A stretch of DNA of 34,894 bases from a virus, in IMG/VR virus record IMGVR_UViG_3300032820_000050, positions 1 through 34,894 of that record; one strand, 5' to 3'. Position 1 is the stretch's first letter; every line of letters begins with the position of its first letter. Of this stretch, positions 23,793-32,232 are shown one piece after another. The notes under the pieces were generated by a model. It worked only from the letters and a program-made list of their open reading frames with translations, did no database searches and was not told where the DNA came from. The position numbers and the translations under genes are program-made.

Positions 23793-24314
23793 ATGGCTGT
23801 AACAATTGTTCCATCATTACTACATGCAGGTGCTGTATCTGCTACAGCTTTTGAGATAACAGGTGGAGGGGGAATAGAAATAAACCCTGCTACTGATGTT
23901 GATTCTAAAATTCAGTTTAAAATTCAGGGTACTAATCATTTTACTATGGGTGTAGATACTAATACTGCTAATAATGATTGGGTGTTAAGTATAGGTGCTG
24001 TATTAGGGACTGGTAATGTTTGGTCTGTAGATGGTGTATCAGGAGTAATTTCTTTTACTGGTGGATTAAGTTATACAGGAACAACATGGAATGGTAACGC
24101 TGTACAGGAAACATACGGTGGAACTAATCAATCTACATATACTCAGGGAGATTTATTATATTCATCTGCATCTAACACATTAGCTAAATTAGCTTTAGGA
24201 AATGCAGGAGATCAGTTAAAAGTTAATGGAGCAGGAACTCAAGTTGCTTGGGAAGCCGCAGGATCGGCAGGGGCATCAGTTGGTTTAGCGGCTGCTTTAG
24301 CAATAGTTTTATAA
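23793..24314 (+). CDS. Tail fibre-like protein, 173 aa
   Basis: A Gly/Thr/Asn-rich beta protein. Residues about 110-155 contain GTNQSTYTQGDLLYSSASNT and GNAGDQLKVNGAGTQVAWEA, a repeat unit that recurs in fibre proteins of marine phages. The C-terminus ends in a hydrophobic Ala/Gly/Leu tail (GLAAALAIVL). It starts next to the previous stop. The fibre call is based on the repeat style. Confidence 0.7.
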   Translation: MAVTIVPSLLHAGAVSATAFEITGGGGIEINPATDVDSKIQFKIQGTNHFTMGVDTNTANNDWVLSIGAVLGTGNVWSVDGVSGVISFTGGLSYTGTTWNGNAVQETYGGTNQSTYTQGDLLYSSASNTLAKLALGNAGDQLKVNGAGTQVAWEAAGSAGASVGLAAALAIVL

Positions 24315-24324
24315 GGAGAATTAA

Positions 24325-24705
24325 ATGGCGAATCCACCTGACATAGTGTCTGTTGCTCATATCTATGGGCAGAATCAAACGACAAAGTTATCGGCACTTA
24401 CAGCCACATCTATCATGGATGCAGTTCCTACGGATTACACCCATAAGGTTAATATGATAATCGTTTCAAACATTGATGGGTCAAACGCTTGTGACATTGA
24501 TATTTATATAGATGAAAATACAGTGGCAACTTATATAGCCAAGACGATAACAATCCCTGCCGATTCATCTCTTAGCCTTATAGATACACCGTTATATATT
24601 AATTATCTTGCAACTGGTACAGGAAACAGATTAATGGCAGTTGCTCAAACTGTTGATGACATAGATGTTGTTGTTAGCTATGAAGCGATTACGGATGTTG
24701 CTTAA
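24325..24705 (+). CDS. Small virion protein, 126 aa
   Basis: The sequence MANPPDIVSVAHIYGQNQ followed by KVNMIIVSNIDGSNACDIDI resembles a common small structural protein of marine phages with an IxVxNxDGxNAxD core. It is beta-rich, with no membrane segment. AAGGAG precedes the ATG. It lies between fibre genes, and its stop overlaps the next start (TAATG). It is probably a tail-tip or fibre accessory component. Confidence 0.7.
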   Translation: MANPPDIVSVAHIYGQNQTTKLSALTATSIMDAVPTDYTHKVNMIIVSNIDGSNACDIDIYIDENTVATYIAKTITIPADSSLSLIDTPLYINYLATGTGNRLMAVAQTVDDIDVVVSYEAITDVA

Positions 24706-25523
24706 TGCCTGATTATCGCATTCCAAATAATGCTAATAATGATGCCAATGGCATGTGGAAATTAAATGCCGTCCAAAGGGCTAGAAAAGGAGAAGAATGG
24801 CCTGACTCCACTTTTGCTTTACCTAGAACACAGCACTATTTGAGAAGGGCTACATATGGTTCTTATTATCCTTATGGACAGATTCATCAGGGAACAACTT
24901 CTAGCTTTGCAGGAATGCCCAACAACTATCTTGAATACACTCATAGCGGAACTGCAGGATACTGGGTAGGTAACAATGACTGTGATGCCTTAGTGATAAC
25001 CGCAGGAGATGCGGCTTATGCTCCTAAACAGCTTTGGCAAATAAATGGATTTACTTTAGGAGTCAGCACTTCTTGGAGTCCCTTAACTTCTCTAGGAGGA
25101 TATGTATATGTTGGAATCTTTCAAGGGAACAGCTTATTAGACGTAGATAGATTGTATTTACATTTATATAGTTCCTTTACTATTTATGGAAATTACTTAG
25201 GTTATCGTGGTGGATATATGTATGAGATTCCTGTAACAGCTTCAACAGGAGATACCCTACCAGTATTAGAACCTAATACCGCATACACCGTAGCTGTAGG
25301 AATGAAGTATGGATATTATCAACCACTTTATGAGGTAGAAACTTCTCGTGCTATAACCAGTGATAGCTTCACAACAGCACAAGGAAGAACTTTTGCATAC
25401 GCATTTACAGATGTGAGTTCTTTTAATGGAAATTCTCTATATGGTTTTAATTCAAACAATGGAACATATGCTACTGGTTCACAAGCAGGGCAACTAGTTG
25501 GAATAGGAGTAATGACTCACTAA
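24705..25523 (+). CDS. Tail-tip/receptor-binding paralogue A
   Basis: The 272-aa protein is the first of three consecutive genes sharing an N-terminal module: here RIPNNANNDANGMWKLN then GEEWPDS. After about residue 30 its sequence diverges into a Tyr/Gly/Ser-rich beta domain (LYLHLYSSFTIYGNYLG). A common anchor with a variable distal part is typical of receptor-binding tips. It starts in a TAATG junction. The function is inferred from this arrangement. Confidence 0.7.
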   Translation: MPDYRIPNNANNDANGMWKLNAVQRARKGEEWPDSTFALPRTQHYLRRATYGSYYPYGQIHQGTTSSFAGMPNNYLEYTHSGTAGYWVGNNDCDALVITAGDAAYAPKQLWQINGFTLGVSTSWSPLTSLGGYVYVGIFQGNSLLDVDRLYLHLYSSFTIYGNYLGYRGGYMYEIPVTASTGDTLPVLEPNTAYTVAVGMKYGYYQPLYEVETSRAITSDSFTTAQGRTFAYAFTDVSSFNGNSLYGFNSNNGTYATGSQAGQLVGIGVMTH

Positions 25524-26305
25524 TGGCACGAATACCTAACAGTACAGATGCGTCATCCATGTGGAAGATGAATGATGTCTATGTCGCAGAAAGTGGTGGC
25601 GAATGGATTGATTCTTATGTTCCTTATATTGTAGTAGAGAATTTTATAAAGAGACAAAAAGGAACTTGGGATAATTTAACTGATGGCACTACAACAAACA
25701 CTTGGCCTGTTGCGAATCCAAGTATTGGGTATCAACTAAGTGCCTATACTGTATGGAATCAATATTATGGTAGCCATGCAATTTCTTTTAATGTTGCAAG
25801 TAGTTATGCCACTACTTATAAGATAACTCGTTTTGGTATAGGGGCAATTAGTTCTGATACTGTTGGGGCTATTAATCCTTATGCTATATATCTGCAATTA
25901 ATAGCAGGAACTACAACAGGGGGAACAAGTTTATATAAAAAAACTTATCCTGCTTGGAATCTAATGTTAACTGGATATGGTTCATCATATGCTTCAGCCT
26001 ATGGAGCGAATTTGTTAACTCTTCCAACAGATGATTCTGGCAATCCACCTCCAACTCTTAATACAAACACAGATTATGTAGCAGTATATGCAAATGCAGG
26101 TACTCAAGGGTATCAAATGTATGGAGGGAGTGATTTTCTTAGCACAAGACAAATTACTCCGGGAACAGGAGGGTCGGCTCCGGGAACTGTAGATATAACA
26201 TATTCCAATGTAACCTCTTTTAATGGCAGTGGATATCTAGGAACTGACTTGGGAACTGATTTAACTAATGGCCCCTGTCACGTAATATTTGGGATAGAAA
26301 TTTAA
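25523..26305 (+). CDS. Tail-tip/receptor-binding paralogue B
   Basis: The 260-aa second paralogue starts RIPNSTDASSMWKMND then GGEWIDS, matching the anchors of its neighbours. The rest is a strand-rich, Thr/Tyr/Gly domain (SAYTVWNQYYGSHAISFNVA, YKITRFGIGA) that resembles paralogue A only in style (similar lengths and a shared VTSFNG-like element near the end). Its start overlaps the stop of paralogue A. Confidence 0.7.
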   Translation: MARIPNSTDASSMWKMNDVYVAESGGEWIDSYVPYIVVENFIKRQKGTWDNLTDGTTTNTWPVANPSIGYQLSAYTVWNQYYGSHAISFNVASSYATTYKITRFGIGAISSDTVGAINPYAIYLQLIAGTTTGGTSLYKKTYPAWNLMLTGYGSSYASAYGANLLTLPTDDSGNPPPTLNTNTDYVAVYANAGTQGYQMYGGSDFLSTRQITPGTGGSAPGTVDITYSNVTSFNGSGYLGTDLGTDLTNGPCHVIFGIEI

Positions 26306-27363
26306 TGCCTAGAATACCGAATGTAAATGATGCCGTTGGTATGTGGGATGTTACTCGTCCTAATCAACAGCGAAATGCCGCTTATGGCGAAAGGTGGCCT
26401 GTAACGTATATACAACCGCCTGCTTGGTCAGGAACTAGATACTTTAGTTATTGTGGATTTAACGGAAGTAATCAGTCAGGTTATTACATTAATAACAGTA
26501 GAACATTAGGTACGGCTTGGACATTTCCATTAGCTGGAATGTGGGCATCGGCTCAGTATGCTTATACAGGAAAGCAATCTAATGGAACGAGGTTTTTAAA
26601 TTCTTCAGGGGAAACTAGCTCAGGTTGGTCAAACGTAATTGAATATGTAACCTGTTCCACATTAGGAAATGCTGCTTATTTCGGAGATGCAGTTGTATAT
26701 ACGAAAGGGGGAAGGGGTGGTAGTAATGGGACAATAGGGATATATGCAGGGGGAAACCAGTTAAGCGGTGGCTCAAGCAGTAATACAGATATTAAAAGAT
26801 ATGTGACTATTTCTACAACTAGCGCAGGGGCTTCTTATGGAAATTTGACTACAAATAGATATCGTGCAGGGAGTGCCAGTGGAGCAACATACTTCTGTAT
26901 GTTCGGTGGTTATCCCTATGGTACTGGAGGAGGAAATGGAGATAAGTGGGACTATGTAACCTTTGTTTCTTCAGGCTCTTCAATAAATGCAGGAGATATG
27001 GAAAATGTTGGTTCTCCAAGATTCAATACAGATTGTGATGCTATTGATGGTGGTATAGGAAGTTCACGAATAGTTCTTGCAGGTGGTGCTTGGCAAAATG
27101 GTGGACATAGTAATGCTATGTGGCATTTCTCTACCGCTTCATTCGGATACGGTACTGACTATGGAAACATGGCAAGTGCGAAAGAAGCAAACAGTACAAC
27201 AGGAGATGGACAGTATGGGATTATTGCAGGAGGACAAGGGCCAACGGCTTATGAAACAAGTTCACTAATATTTAACGTAACAACTTTATCGTTGGCTGTG
27301 GTTTCTCCATCGTCATTAATTCATGGTGTTACTAGAAATGGAATGGCGGCAGGTAACCAATAA
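26305..27363 (+). CDS. Kelch-like fibre protein, paralogue C
   Basis: The 352-aa third paralogue starts RIPNVNDAVGMWDVTR then GERWPVT. The distal part shows repeated Gly-rich blades of about 50 residues (CSTLGNAAYFGDAVVYTKGG, GDKWDYVTFVSS, SSRIVLAGGAWQ, DGQYGIIAGGQ), resembling Kelch-type beta-propeller repeats found in marine phage fibres. It probably binds a surface ligand. ATG in TAATG. Confidence 0.75.
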   Translation: MPRIPNVNDAVGMWDVTRPNQQRNAAYGERWPVTYIQPPAWSGTRYFSYCGFNGSNQSGYYINNSRTLGTAWTFPLAGMWASAQYAYTGKQSNGTRFLNSSGETSSGWSNVIEYVTCSTLGNAAYFGDAVVYTKGGRGGSNGTIGIYAGGNQLSGGSSSNTDIKRYVTISTTSAGASYGNLTTNRYRAGSASGATYFCMFGGYPYGTGGGNGDKWDYVTFVSSGSSINAGDMENVGSPRFNTDCDAIDGGIGSSRIVLAGGAWQNGGHSNAMWHFSTASFGYGTDYGNMASAKEANSTTGDGQYGIIAGGQGPTAYETSSLIFNVTTLSLAVVSPSSLIHGVTRNGMAAGNQ

Positions 27364-28202
27364 TGGTTGATTTAATTAAAAGAGAAGAAGAGAAATTTGA
27401 TATTGTTAAAGCCTATGAGTATGTCTCAACAGGGTTAGATACTATGACCTCTGATAAGTTAGCAAAAGTGTCAGAGAGAATGGTGGAGATAGATAGGGCA
27501 AATAAAACCCTTGGTCGTTCTCAAACTCAAACAACAAACCAGTTAATGACACTCACTATGTTAACGGATGCTCCCTATAGGAGATTACGTCAATGTCTTG
27601 CACAGATTGAGGATAGAAGAAAGGTAATTGAAGAAACATATTTTCGTATGCGAAAAGAAAAAGTGCAGATGAAAAAATGGCAACAGCAAGCAGAAGACGG
27701 AAGTGAGTTAGCCCAAATCAGGATAGAGGAACGTCTATATCAACTGGAAAGAAGTAAAATCTATCTTGATGGTGCGTTCAAAGAACTTGCAGTCTTTCAG
27801 GAAGCGTATGAAGAAATAAGAGTTAACAATGGCATCCCTGAGAATTGGGATGAGATGGACGCAGAGCGTGATGAAATAAGACATCACATTCGTCAAGCAT
27901 TTCGCCAAGGTCACAGGGATATGATTCTGACAAAAAAAATTTCCAACGGTAATGCAGAATACTTTGAACAGTATGGCATTCATCTCCAAGTCGCTCAACA
28001 AATTATTGGAAATTATATTGCCCATTGTGAAGAATTAATTGAACAAGGGCAGATGCCAAGGGTAACTCATTTATATGCGTTTCTTGATGACATGGTTGAA
28101 CAGTTCGGAGATGCTCATCAGGACGTTGTAAACCACATTGGTTTAGATAAATTATTAAGAGGTGAATTTCTTTATAGAGAGGATAAACATGGCGATAATT
28201 AA
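27363..28202 (+). CDS. Helical protein downstream of fibres, 279 aa
   Basis: The 279-aa protein is all-helical and highly charged, with long coiled-coil stretches (residues about 80-150, RRLRQCLAQIEDRRKVIEET, QLERSKIYLDGAFKELAVFQ) and no membrane segment. It may be a fibre-assembly chaperone or virion rod. No family is recognised. Translation is coupled to both neighbours by overlaps (TAATG before; a 14-nt overlap after). Confidence 0.65.
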   Translation: MVDLIKREEEKFDIVKAYEYVSTGLDTMTSDKLAKVSERMVEIDRANKTLGRSQTQTTNQLMTLTMLTDAPYRRLRQCLAQIEDRRKVIEETYFRMRKEKVQMKKWQQQAEDGSELAQIRIEERLYQLERSKIYLDGAFKELAVFQEAYEEIRVNNGIPENWDEMDAERDEIRHHIRQAFRQGHRDMILTKKISNGNAEYFEQYGIHLQVAQQIIGNYIAHCEELIEQGQMPRVTHLYAFLDDMVEQFGDAHQDVVNHIGLDKLLRGEFLYREDKHGDN

Positions 28203-28521
28203 ATATACGGTTGAAGTTGGACAACCAGTTCCAAGTTGGGTTTTCGATCCGGGTCATTTTACACACCCTACTCCTGTTTCAGATGATCCATTAACAGTAG
28301 AATCTGTTGGCATAGGACTTGGTGGTGGAACAGTTCTTACTCATGCAGAATTCTTAACATATGTACAAAGCATTCATGCACTTATTACTTTTATGACACA
28401 AGTAGACCCTGATGCCAGAGATAACCCAGTTGAAATGAGGGCTATGACTGATGCTGAAGTTGAAACAATGGTTTCAGATTGGTGTATAGATAAGGGGCAT
28501 ACAAACCCTGATGGAAGATAA
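28189..28521 (+). CDS. Hypothetical protein in late operon, 110 aa
   Basis: The likely start is ATG at 28189 (MAIIKYTVEVGQ), which has GAGAGG upstream; an earlier in-frame ATG lies deep in the previous gene. The protein has a beta N-terminal part with two Pro-Thr motifs, a hydrophobic helix (YVQSIHALITFMTQ) and an acidic C-terminus. I do not recognise it. Confidence 0.6.
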   Translation: MAIIKYTVEVGQPVPSWVFDPGHFTHPTPVSDDPLTVESVGIGLGGGTVLTHAEFLTYVQSIHALITFMTQVDPDARDNPVEMRAMTDAEVETMVSDWCIDKGHTNPDGR

Positions 28522-28552
28522 AGTATAATAAACCAAAAGAGAGAGGTTCATT

Positions 28553-28732
28553 ATGAAGTGGATAGGAAAAATACGACCACAAATATTTCTTGCATTAGTT
28601 ACACTTGGAGTTATCGCAGTTTTGGGAATCAGCAATGAAATGACTGAAGTTACTGTTGGCTGTATCGCAGGTATTATTGCGTTAGCAAAAGATGTTTTGC
28701 AAAGTGACTCTGGTGATGGAGGTGCAGGGTAA
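28553..28732 (+). CDS. Holin-like two-span membrane protein, 59 aa
   Basis: A 59-aa protein with a short basic start, two hydrophobic segments (residues about 11-26 and 33-47) and a Gly/Ser/Asp tail, the topology of small class II holins. GAGAGG lies about 7 nt before the ATG. A second membrane gene of XhlA style follows 21 nt downstream, making a possible lysis pair. No endolysin is visible nearby, so the lysis role is not proven. Confidence 0.7.
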   Translation: MKWIGKIRPQIFLALVTLGVIAVLGISNEMTEVTVGCIAGIIALAKDVLQSDSGDGGAG

Positions 28733-28753
28733 CTACTTGAAGGAGAATAGTAG

Positions 28754-28966
28754 ATGGCAATTTTGGACAAAGATGCTGAAAGGATTTTTGGAAAAATAGA
28801 AGAAATAGAAAACTCAATTAGAATATTAAAGACAAACGATTTACATCACATAAGTTTAAAATTAAAACAATTGGAGGGTAATCAAAAATGGATTAGAAGT
28901 TTATTGCTAGGAACAATGTTTGTAATAGTAGCTTCTGCCATTGGAATTATATTTAGTAATGTTTGA
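28754..28966 (+). CDS. XhlA-like coiled-coil membrane protein, 70 aa
   Basis: An N-terminal amphipathic/coiled-coil half (residues 8-45, DAERIFGKIEEIENSIRILK) and a C-terminal transmembrane helix (residues 48-67) match the layout of XhlA proteins, which help holins of Bacillus PBSX-type phages. GGAG lies upstream. The match is by architecture and length only. It overlaps the next gene by 8 nt. Confidence 0.7.
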   Translation: MAILDKDAERIFGKIEEIENSIRILKTNDLHHISLKLKQLEGNQKWIRSLLLGTMFVIVASAIGIIFSNV

Positions 28967-29120
28967 TGCTTTTTCTCCTAAAATTTTCATGTCACTCAGG
29001 CGGTTAATAAAGGCTTGTCGTGATACTGAGAATAAGGAGAGGTTCACAAGTGAGGAGCAAAGTGAAGTAATGAAAGCATCTTGGCAATTAGTTAAAGTCA
29101 TAAGAGGAGAGAGGAAATGA
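28959..29120 (+). CDS. Small basic hypothetical protein, 53 aa
   Basis: A 53-aa helical, basic protein (MSLRRLIKACRDTENKERF at residues 11-29; KASWQLVKVIRGERK at the end). It overlaps the stop of the XhlA-like gene by 8 nt and the start of the next gene by 4 nt (ATGA), consistent with coupled translation in a dense cluster. No family is recognised. Confidence 0.6.
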   Translation: MFDAFSPKIFMSLRRLIKACRDTENKERFTSEEQSEVMKASWQLVKVIRGERK

Positions 29121-29311
29121 CTACTGAAGAAAAAGAAATTGAGACAGTAGGGATTACAGATGACGATCTGCAAAAACTTTTTGCCGTTAATCCTATAGCC
29201 CTAGAGCAAGTTAAGCGAATCATAGGCGAGAGAGTGATAGACGAGCAGGATAATAAGATCAAATTATTGGAAGAAGAATTGCGTAAGTATAACGAACAGG
29301 GGAGCATCTAA
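29117..29311 (+). CDS. Acidic helical hypothetical protein, 64 aa
   Basis: A 64-aa, acidic, predicted helical protein (LQKLFAVNPIALEQVKRIIG, then a coiled-coil tail KIKLLEEELRKYNEQ). It is preceded by GGAGAGAGG and overlaps the previous stop; its own stop overlaps the next ATG (TAATG). The position before the last fibre gene suggests a small tail accessory or chaperone, with no direct evidence. Confidence 0.65.
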   Translation: MTTEEKEIETVGITDDDLQKLFAVNPIALEQVKRIIGERVIDEQDNKIKLLEEELRKYNEQGSI

Positions 29312-30174
29312 TGCCTACAAGTACACCAGTAACCGCAGGTGATCCTGTAAAAGCATCTCAATACAACAGTCTTATTACTGATATGACCACGATTGAGACT
29401 GATATGACTACGTTAGAAACTAGTGTAAATAGTTCTATTGCTGATCTTGAAGCACAAACAGAATTACTTTTACTTAATACTAAAGTTGATTTACGAGTTA
29501 TTGATTGGTCAAATAACCTAGCAAGCGGAAGAGGTTATGACTATACCTACAATAACACTTCTGCTATAACCCAAAATAAAGGGTTAGGGCAAATGAATGC
29601 TTATGAGGGCAATGGTTCATGGGCAGGAACGGCAGGATGGGATGGGTGGGGAACAGTTAATGGAACAAGTTCTTGGGTATGGTCTATGAGTACAAGTATA
29701 AATACTGGTTGTACAACTCAGATGTCTTGGGGATTAGCAACAAGTGGAGCATGGAGTAACTCTATACAGTATGGCATAACATCAAGCACTAGTTATGGTT
29801 ATACACTATTTAGACATAACGGTGCAGACTTACATTTATATGCAGTAACTAGAGCCTCTAGTGCAGATACAGAAGAAGTAACAGATTTAGGGTTATCGTC
29901 AAGTATATCTGCTTATGTAGGAAGTAGAATACATCTTAAAATTGTTAAAGATAATTTTTCTCCAACTCCTGGAGTTAAATATTATATTAATGGAGTTTTA
30001 GTGGCATCTGATCTTCATGCAAATAGTTCAGGAAATAATCAATATAATAACTTTACTGGACAATGGGATATGGGAATGGGGAATAGTAATTTAAATAATA
30101 CTCAACCTTCATCGGGGAGTAACCAATTGATTATATATGCTAACCCAATGCATTGTGCAATCTTAACAACTTAA
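29311..30174 (+). CDS. Tail fibre protein with lectin-like end
   Basis: The 287-aa protein begins with TPVTAGDPVKASQYNSLITD, the typical short attachment motif of phage fibres (GDPVxASxxN), then a coiled-coil-like stretch (TTIETDMTTLETSVNSSIAD) and a strand-rich C-terminal domain of about 200 residues with many Trp/Gly/Ser/Asn residues. The C-terminal part resembles jelly-roll receptor-binding domains (ISAYVGSRIHLKIVKDN, VKYYINGVLVASD). TAATG start. Confidence 0.75.
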   Translation: MPTSTPVTAGDPVKASQYNSLITDMTTIETDMTTLETSVNSSIADLEAQTELLLLNTKVDLRVIDWSNNLASGRGYDYTYNNTSAITQNKGLGQMNAYEGNGSWAGTAGWDGWGTVNGTSSWVWSMSTSINTGCTTQMSWGLATSGAWSNSIQYGITSSTSYGYTLFRHNGADLHLYAVTRASSADTEEVTDLGLSSSISAYVGSRIHLKIVKDNFSPTPGVKYYINGVLVASDLHANSSGNNQYNNFTGQWDMGMGNSNLNNTQPSSGSNQLIIYANPMHCAILTT

Positions 30175-30184
30175 AGGAATAGAT

Positions 30185-30439
30185 ATGTCTAAATATACAT
30201 CTTTTATGGATGCGAATGTTTTATATTTATTAACTGGAAAACATTATCGAGTTGATCAAAATGCTTCTATTGTTGAGATAACTCCAGTAGATGCTAGTGA
30301 TACAGATGCACAATCAGTCCTAGATACTTTAGTTGCAAAGATGGGATTATATAAATTAGCAGATGAACATGAGGAAAAAGCATTAGAAGAATTTATGGAT
30401 GGAACAGCAATTAGTGATGCTATCACACGCAGAGGTTAA
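30185..30439 (+). CDS. Last late gene, hypothetical protein, 84 aa
   Basis: The last rightward gene encodes an 84-aa acidic, mostly helical protein (VLDTLVAKMGLYKLADEHEE). AAAGGA precedes the ATG by about 6 nt. Its stop lies within TTAA, shared with the stop of the convergent leftward gene. I do not recognise it. There is no terminator between the converging genes. Confidence 0.65.
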   Translation: MSKYTSFMDANVLYLLTGKHYRVDQNASIVEITPVDASDTDAQSVLDTLVAKMGLYKLADEHEEKALEEFMDGTAISDAITRRG

Positions 30440-30792
30440 GTTATAGGAGACTTAGAACCCCCTAGACTAATTCCTCTTCCACCTGATCGCCTGTTAATAT
30501 TAAGCATGTCTATAGAATTAAAGTAATGTTTAACCTCACAACACTTTATGCAAACTCCTCTACTGGTTTTACCATTTGGAGTATCAATTGTAAAAAAATG
30601 TTGATGTTCAGGAATTGGAAAAATTTCTTCTTCTGTGACTCGACCATCTCTATATTTCTGCAACCAAGAGAAAACAGTGCCTTCTGACAGCCCCATATAG
30701 AGCTGTATTTCTTTCGCAGTAAGTCCATGTACCTCTAAGCCATTGATAACTCCATATTTAACAGAGCCATTAATTTTATTATTCTTTTTCAT
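30436..30792 (-). CDS. HTH plus zinc-knuckle protein, 118 aa
   Basis: An N-terminal helix-turn-helix (LTAKEIQLYMGLSEGTVFSW, residues about 24-43) is followed by a variable linker and GVCIKCCEVKHYFNS, a short phage motif of GxCxxCxxxxxFxNS form, then a basic Arg/Gly-rich tail (INRRSGGRG). The fold is compatible with a transcriptional regulator. It is the last gene on the leftward transcript. The start overlaps the upstream gene by 14 nt. Confidence 0.7.
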   Translation of the reverse strand: MKKNNKINGSVKYGVINGLEVHGLTAKEIQLYMGLSEGTVFSWLQKYRDGRVTEEEIFPIPEHQHFFTIDTPNGKTSRGVCIKCCEVKHYFNSIDMLNINRRSGGRGISLGGSKSPIT

Positions 30793-31123
30793 TTTTCTTT
30801 TGAATCTCGCTCAACTTTATATATTCGTATTGTTTACCTTCTGAGAATACCTTTTCCATTTCTAAGGGAGAAAGAATTTGATACAACTTATCCTTGTTCC
30901 ATCTTCCTGCACTTTTAGAAGTTATACTCTCAACCTTCAGTAAAGAGTGTTCCAAACTATTTATATTATTTCGCGTGAGGAATTCTTTTATCTCATGGTC
31001 AATTACTTTACGTCTACTCTCTAAGTCTTTTTTATAATGATTGATTTTATTTCTTTCTTCAATCAAGTCTTTCATCTTGTTAGCATCAGGAATCTCATTA
31101 TCTATTGCTTCATTAATATCCAT
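30779..31123 (-). CDS. Coiled-coil hypothetical protein, 114 aa
   Basis: The ATG at 31123 (MDINEAIDNE) has GGAGTG at the right distance; an upstream in-frame codon at 31150 lacks that. The protein is mainly helical, with a long charged coiled coil (LIEERNKINHYKKDLESRRK) and a C-terminal helix of basic/acidic mix. In phages, such helical proteins next to recombination genes are often gp-associated chaperones or nuclease partners, but no motif proves this. Confidence 0.6.
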   Translation of the reverse strand: MDINEAIDNEIPDANKMKDLIEERNKINHYKKDLESRRKVIDHEIKEFLTRNNINSLEHSLLKVESITSKSAGRWNKDKLYQILSPLEMEKVFSEGKQYEYIKLSEIQKKNEKE

Positions 31124-31529
31124 ATGAATCACTCCAAAACAATTTCTCAAAATTTAAAAATATTATGTGGCTAGTAACCAGATTACATTGATACCATTTA
31201 ATGCTAGACCTTCTCACTACTCTTTCTTTAGCCCTATCAACTGTCATATCATTTTGACACTTAGGGCATAGAGGTATTAATTTAGGCTCACTGTCTTTGT
31301 TTGAAACCACATTCTCTAATTTAATTTTTACTATTACATCTTTATTAACTAGAGTAAGTCCTCTATAGTGTGCTATATATAAATTTCCTCGCAATGCTTC
31401 AGGGCTAGATATACTTTCTTCAACAATCTCAGTTGTGTAGTCTTCATAACCACATGTAATACATTGAGGATACCCACCAAGACTTCTCATTTCTTTTGTA
31501 CATTTAGGACACTCTAAGAGGTTTTCCAT
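31113..31529 (-). CDS. Zinc-ribbon protein, 138 aa
   Basis: The N-terminal zinc ribbon has CPKC (residues 8-11) and CITC (residues 23-26). A second pair, CPKC, lies near residue 88, followed by basic residues (DRAKERVVRRSSIKWYQC) with a last Cys. So up to two metal sites are possible. It overlaps the end of the XPF-like gene by 26 nt, with GGAG before its ATG, and may be a repair or transcription accessory. Function is unknown. Confidence 0.7.
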   Translation of the reverse strand: MENLLECPKCTKEMRSLGGYPQCITCGYEDYTTEIVEESISSPEALRGNLYIAHYRGLTLVNKDVIVKIKLENVVSNKDSEPKLIPLCPKCQNDMTVDRAKERVVRRSSIKWYQCNLVTSHIIFLNFEKLFWSDSYGY

Positions 31530-32229
31530 TTACAAACTCCAATACCTTGTCTACTGTCTTTTTACCAAACCCATCCAACTCTATAAGTTCTTGTGGTGTA
31601 GCCATAGTAAGGGAATGAAGAGTAGGGTATTCTTCAGCTAGAACTTTTGCTCTCTTAATACCTATTCCCATCCTTTCGTACATCTCCATTAAAGGAGAAT
31701 CTAACAATTGCCAATCAAGAAACTTATGTCTCTTTCGATAGAACACTTCTTCTTTATGCTCTTCCTTTCTCCAAAATCTCATTAAAGAAAGAATGTTTAC
31801 AACCAAATGATTAGTATCCTGTACTTCTCTTATGCGCCCACCACTCGCTTCAAATCTTGTAAGGATCGAATTGAGATAGTGGAATGAGAATGATGACTCC
31901 CCCCACCTCCCCCCTCGTACCTTTTCTTTTAGTTTGCCTGAATCGAAATCAACTTTTGTGTGATCTCCTATAAGGTACAGATAAGCCATGTCATACTCTT
32001 GAGTCAATCGTGGAAGTTGAGTCATTAACCTACCGTCCCTAAGTGAACCCATAAGGTCACTAGGTGCTTTCTTTAACTCTATTCCTACCTTAACCTGCTC
32101 ACCTTTCATCTTACCAATGAACATTAGATCAGCAGTTTCAAGAGGTGAGACAATTAATGGAGTTTGTCTTTCTAAAGAAATCTTCAAACCTGTATCCATA
32201 CTTGCTTGGTTAGAATCAATAATTAACAT
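31504..32229 (-). CDS. XPF/ERCC4-type nuclease with helix-hairpin-helix
   Basis: The 241-aa protein has an ERCC4 nuclease core: Asp34, Glu51 and Lys53 (GIELKK), Asp58, and SLRDGRLMTQL, typical of phage and archaeal members (the ERKx3D motif appears as ELKx4D, one residue longer). The C-terminus has two helix-hairpin-helix units (residues about 180-205 and 212-235: MGIGIKRAKVLAEEYP, LIELDGFGKKTVDKVLEF) for branched DNA binding. It should cut flaps or branched intermediates. Short phage form without the helicase domain. AGGAGA precedes the ATG. Confidence 0.85.
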   Translation of the reverse strand: MLIIDSNQASMDTGLKISLERQTPLIVSPLETADLMFIGKMKGEQVKVGIELKKAPSDLMGSLRDGRLMTQLPRLTQEYDMAYLYLIGDHTKVDFDSGKLKEKVRGGRWGESSFSFHYLNSILTRFEASGGRIREVQDTNHLVVNILSLMRFWRKEEHKEEVFYRKRHKFLDWQLLDSPLMEMYERMGIGIKRAKVLAEEYPTLHSLTMATPQELIELDGFGKKTVDKVLEFVNGKPLRVS

Positions 32230-32232
32230 TAG

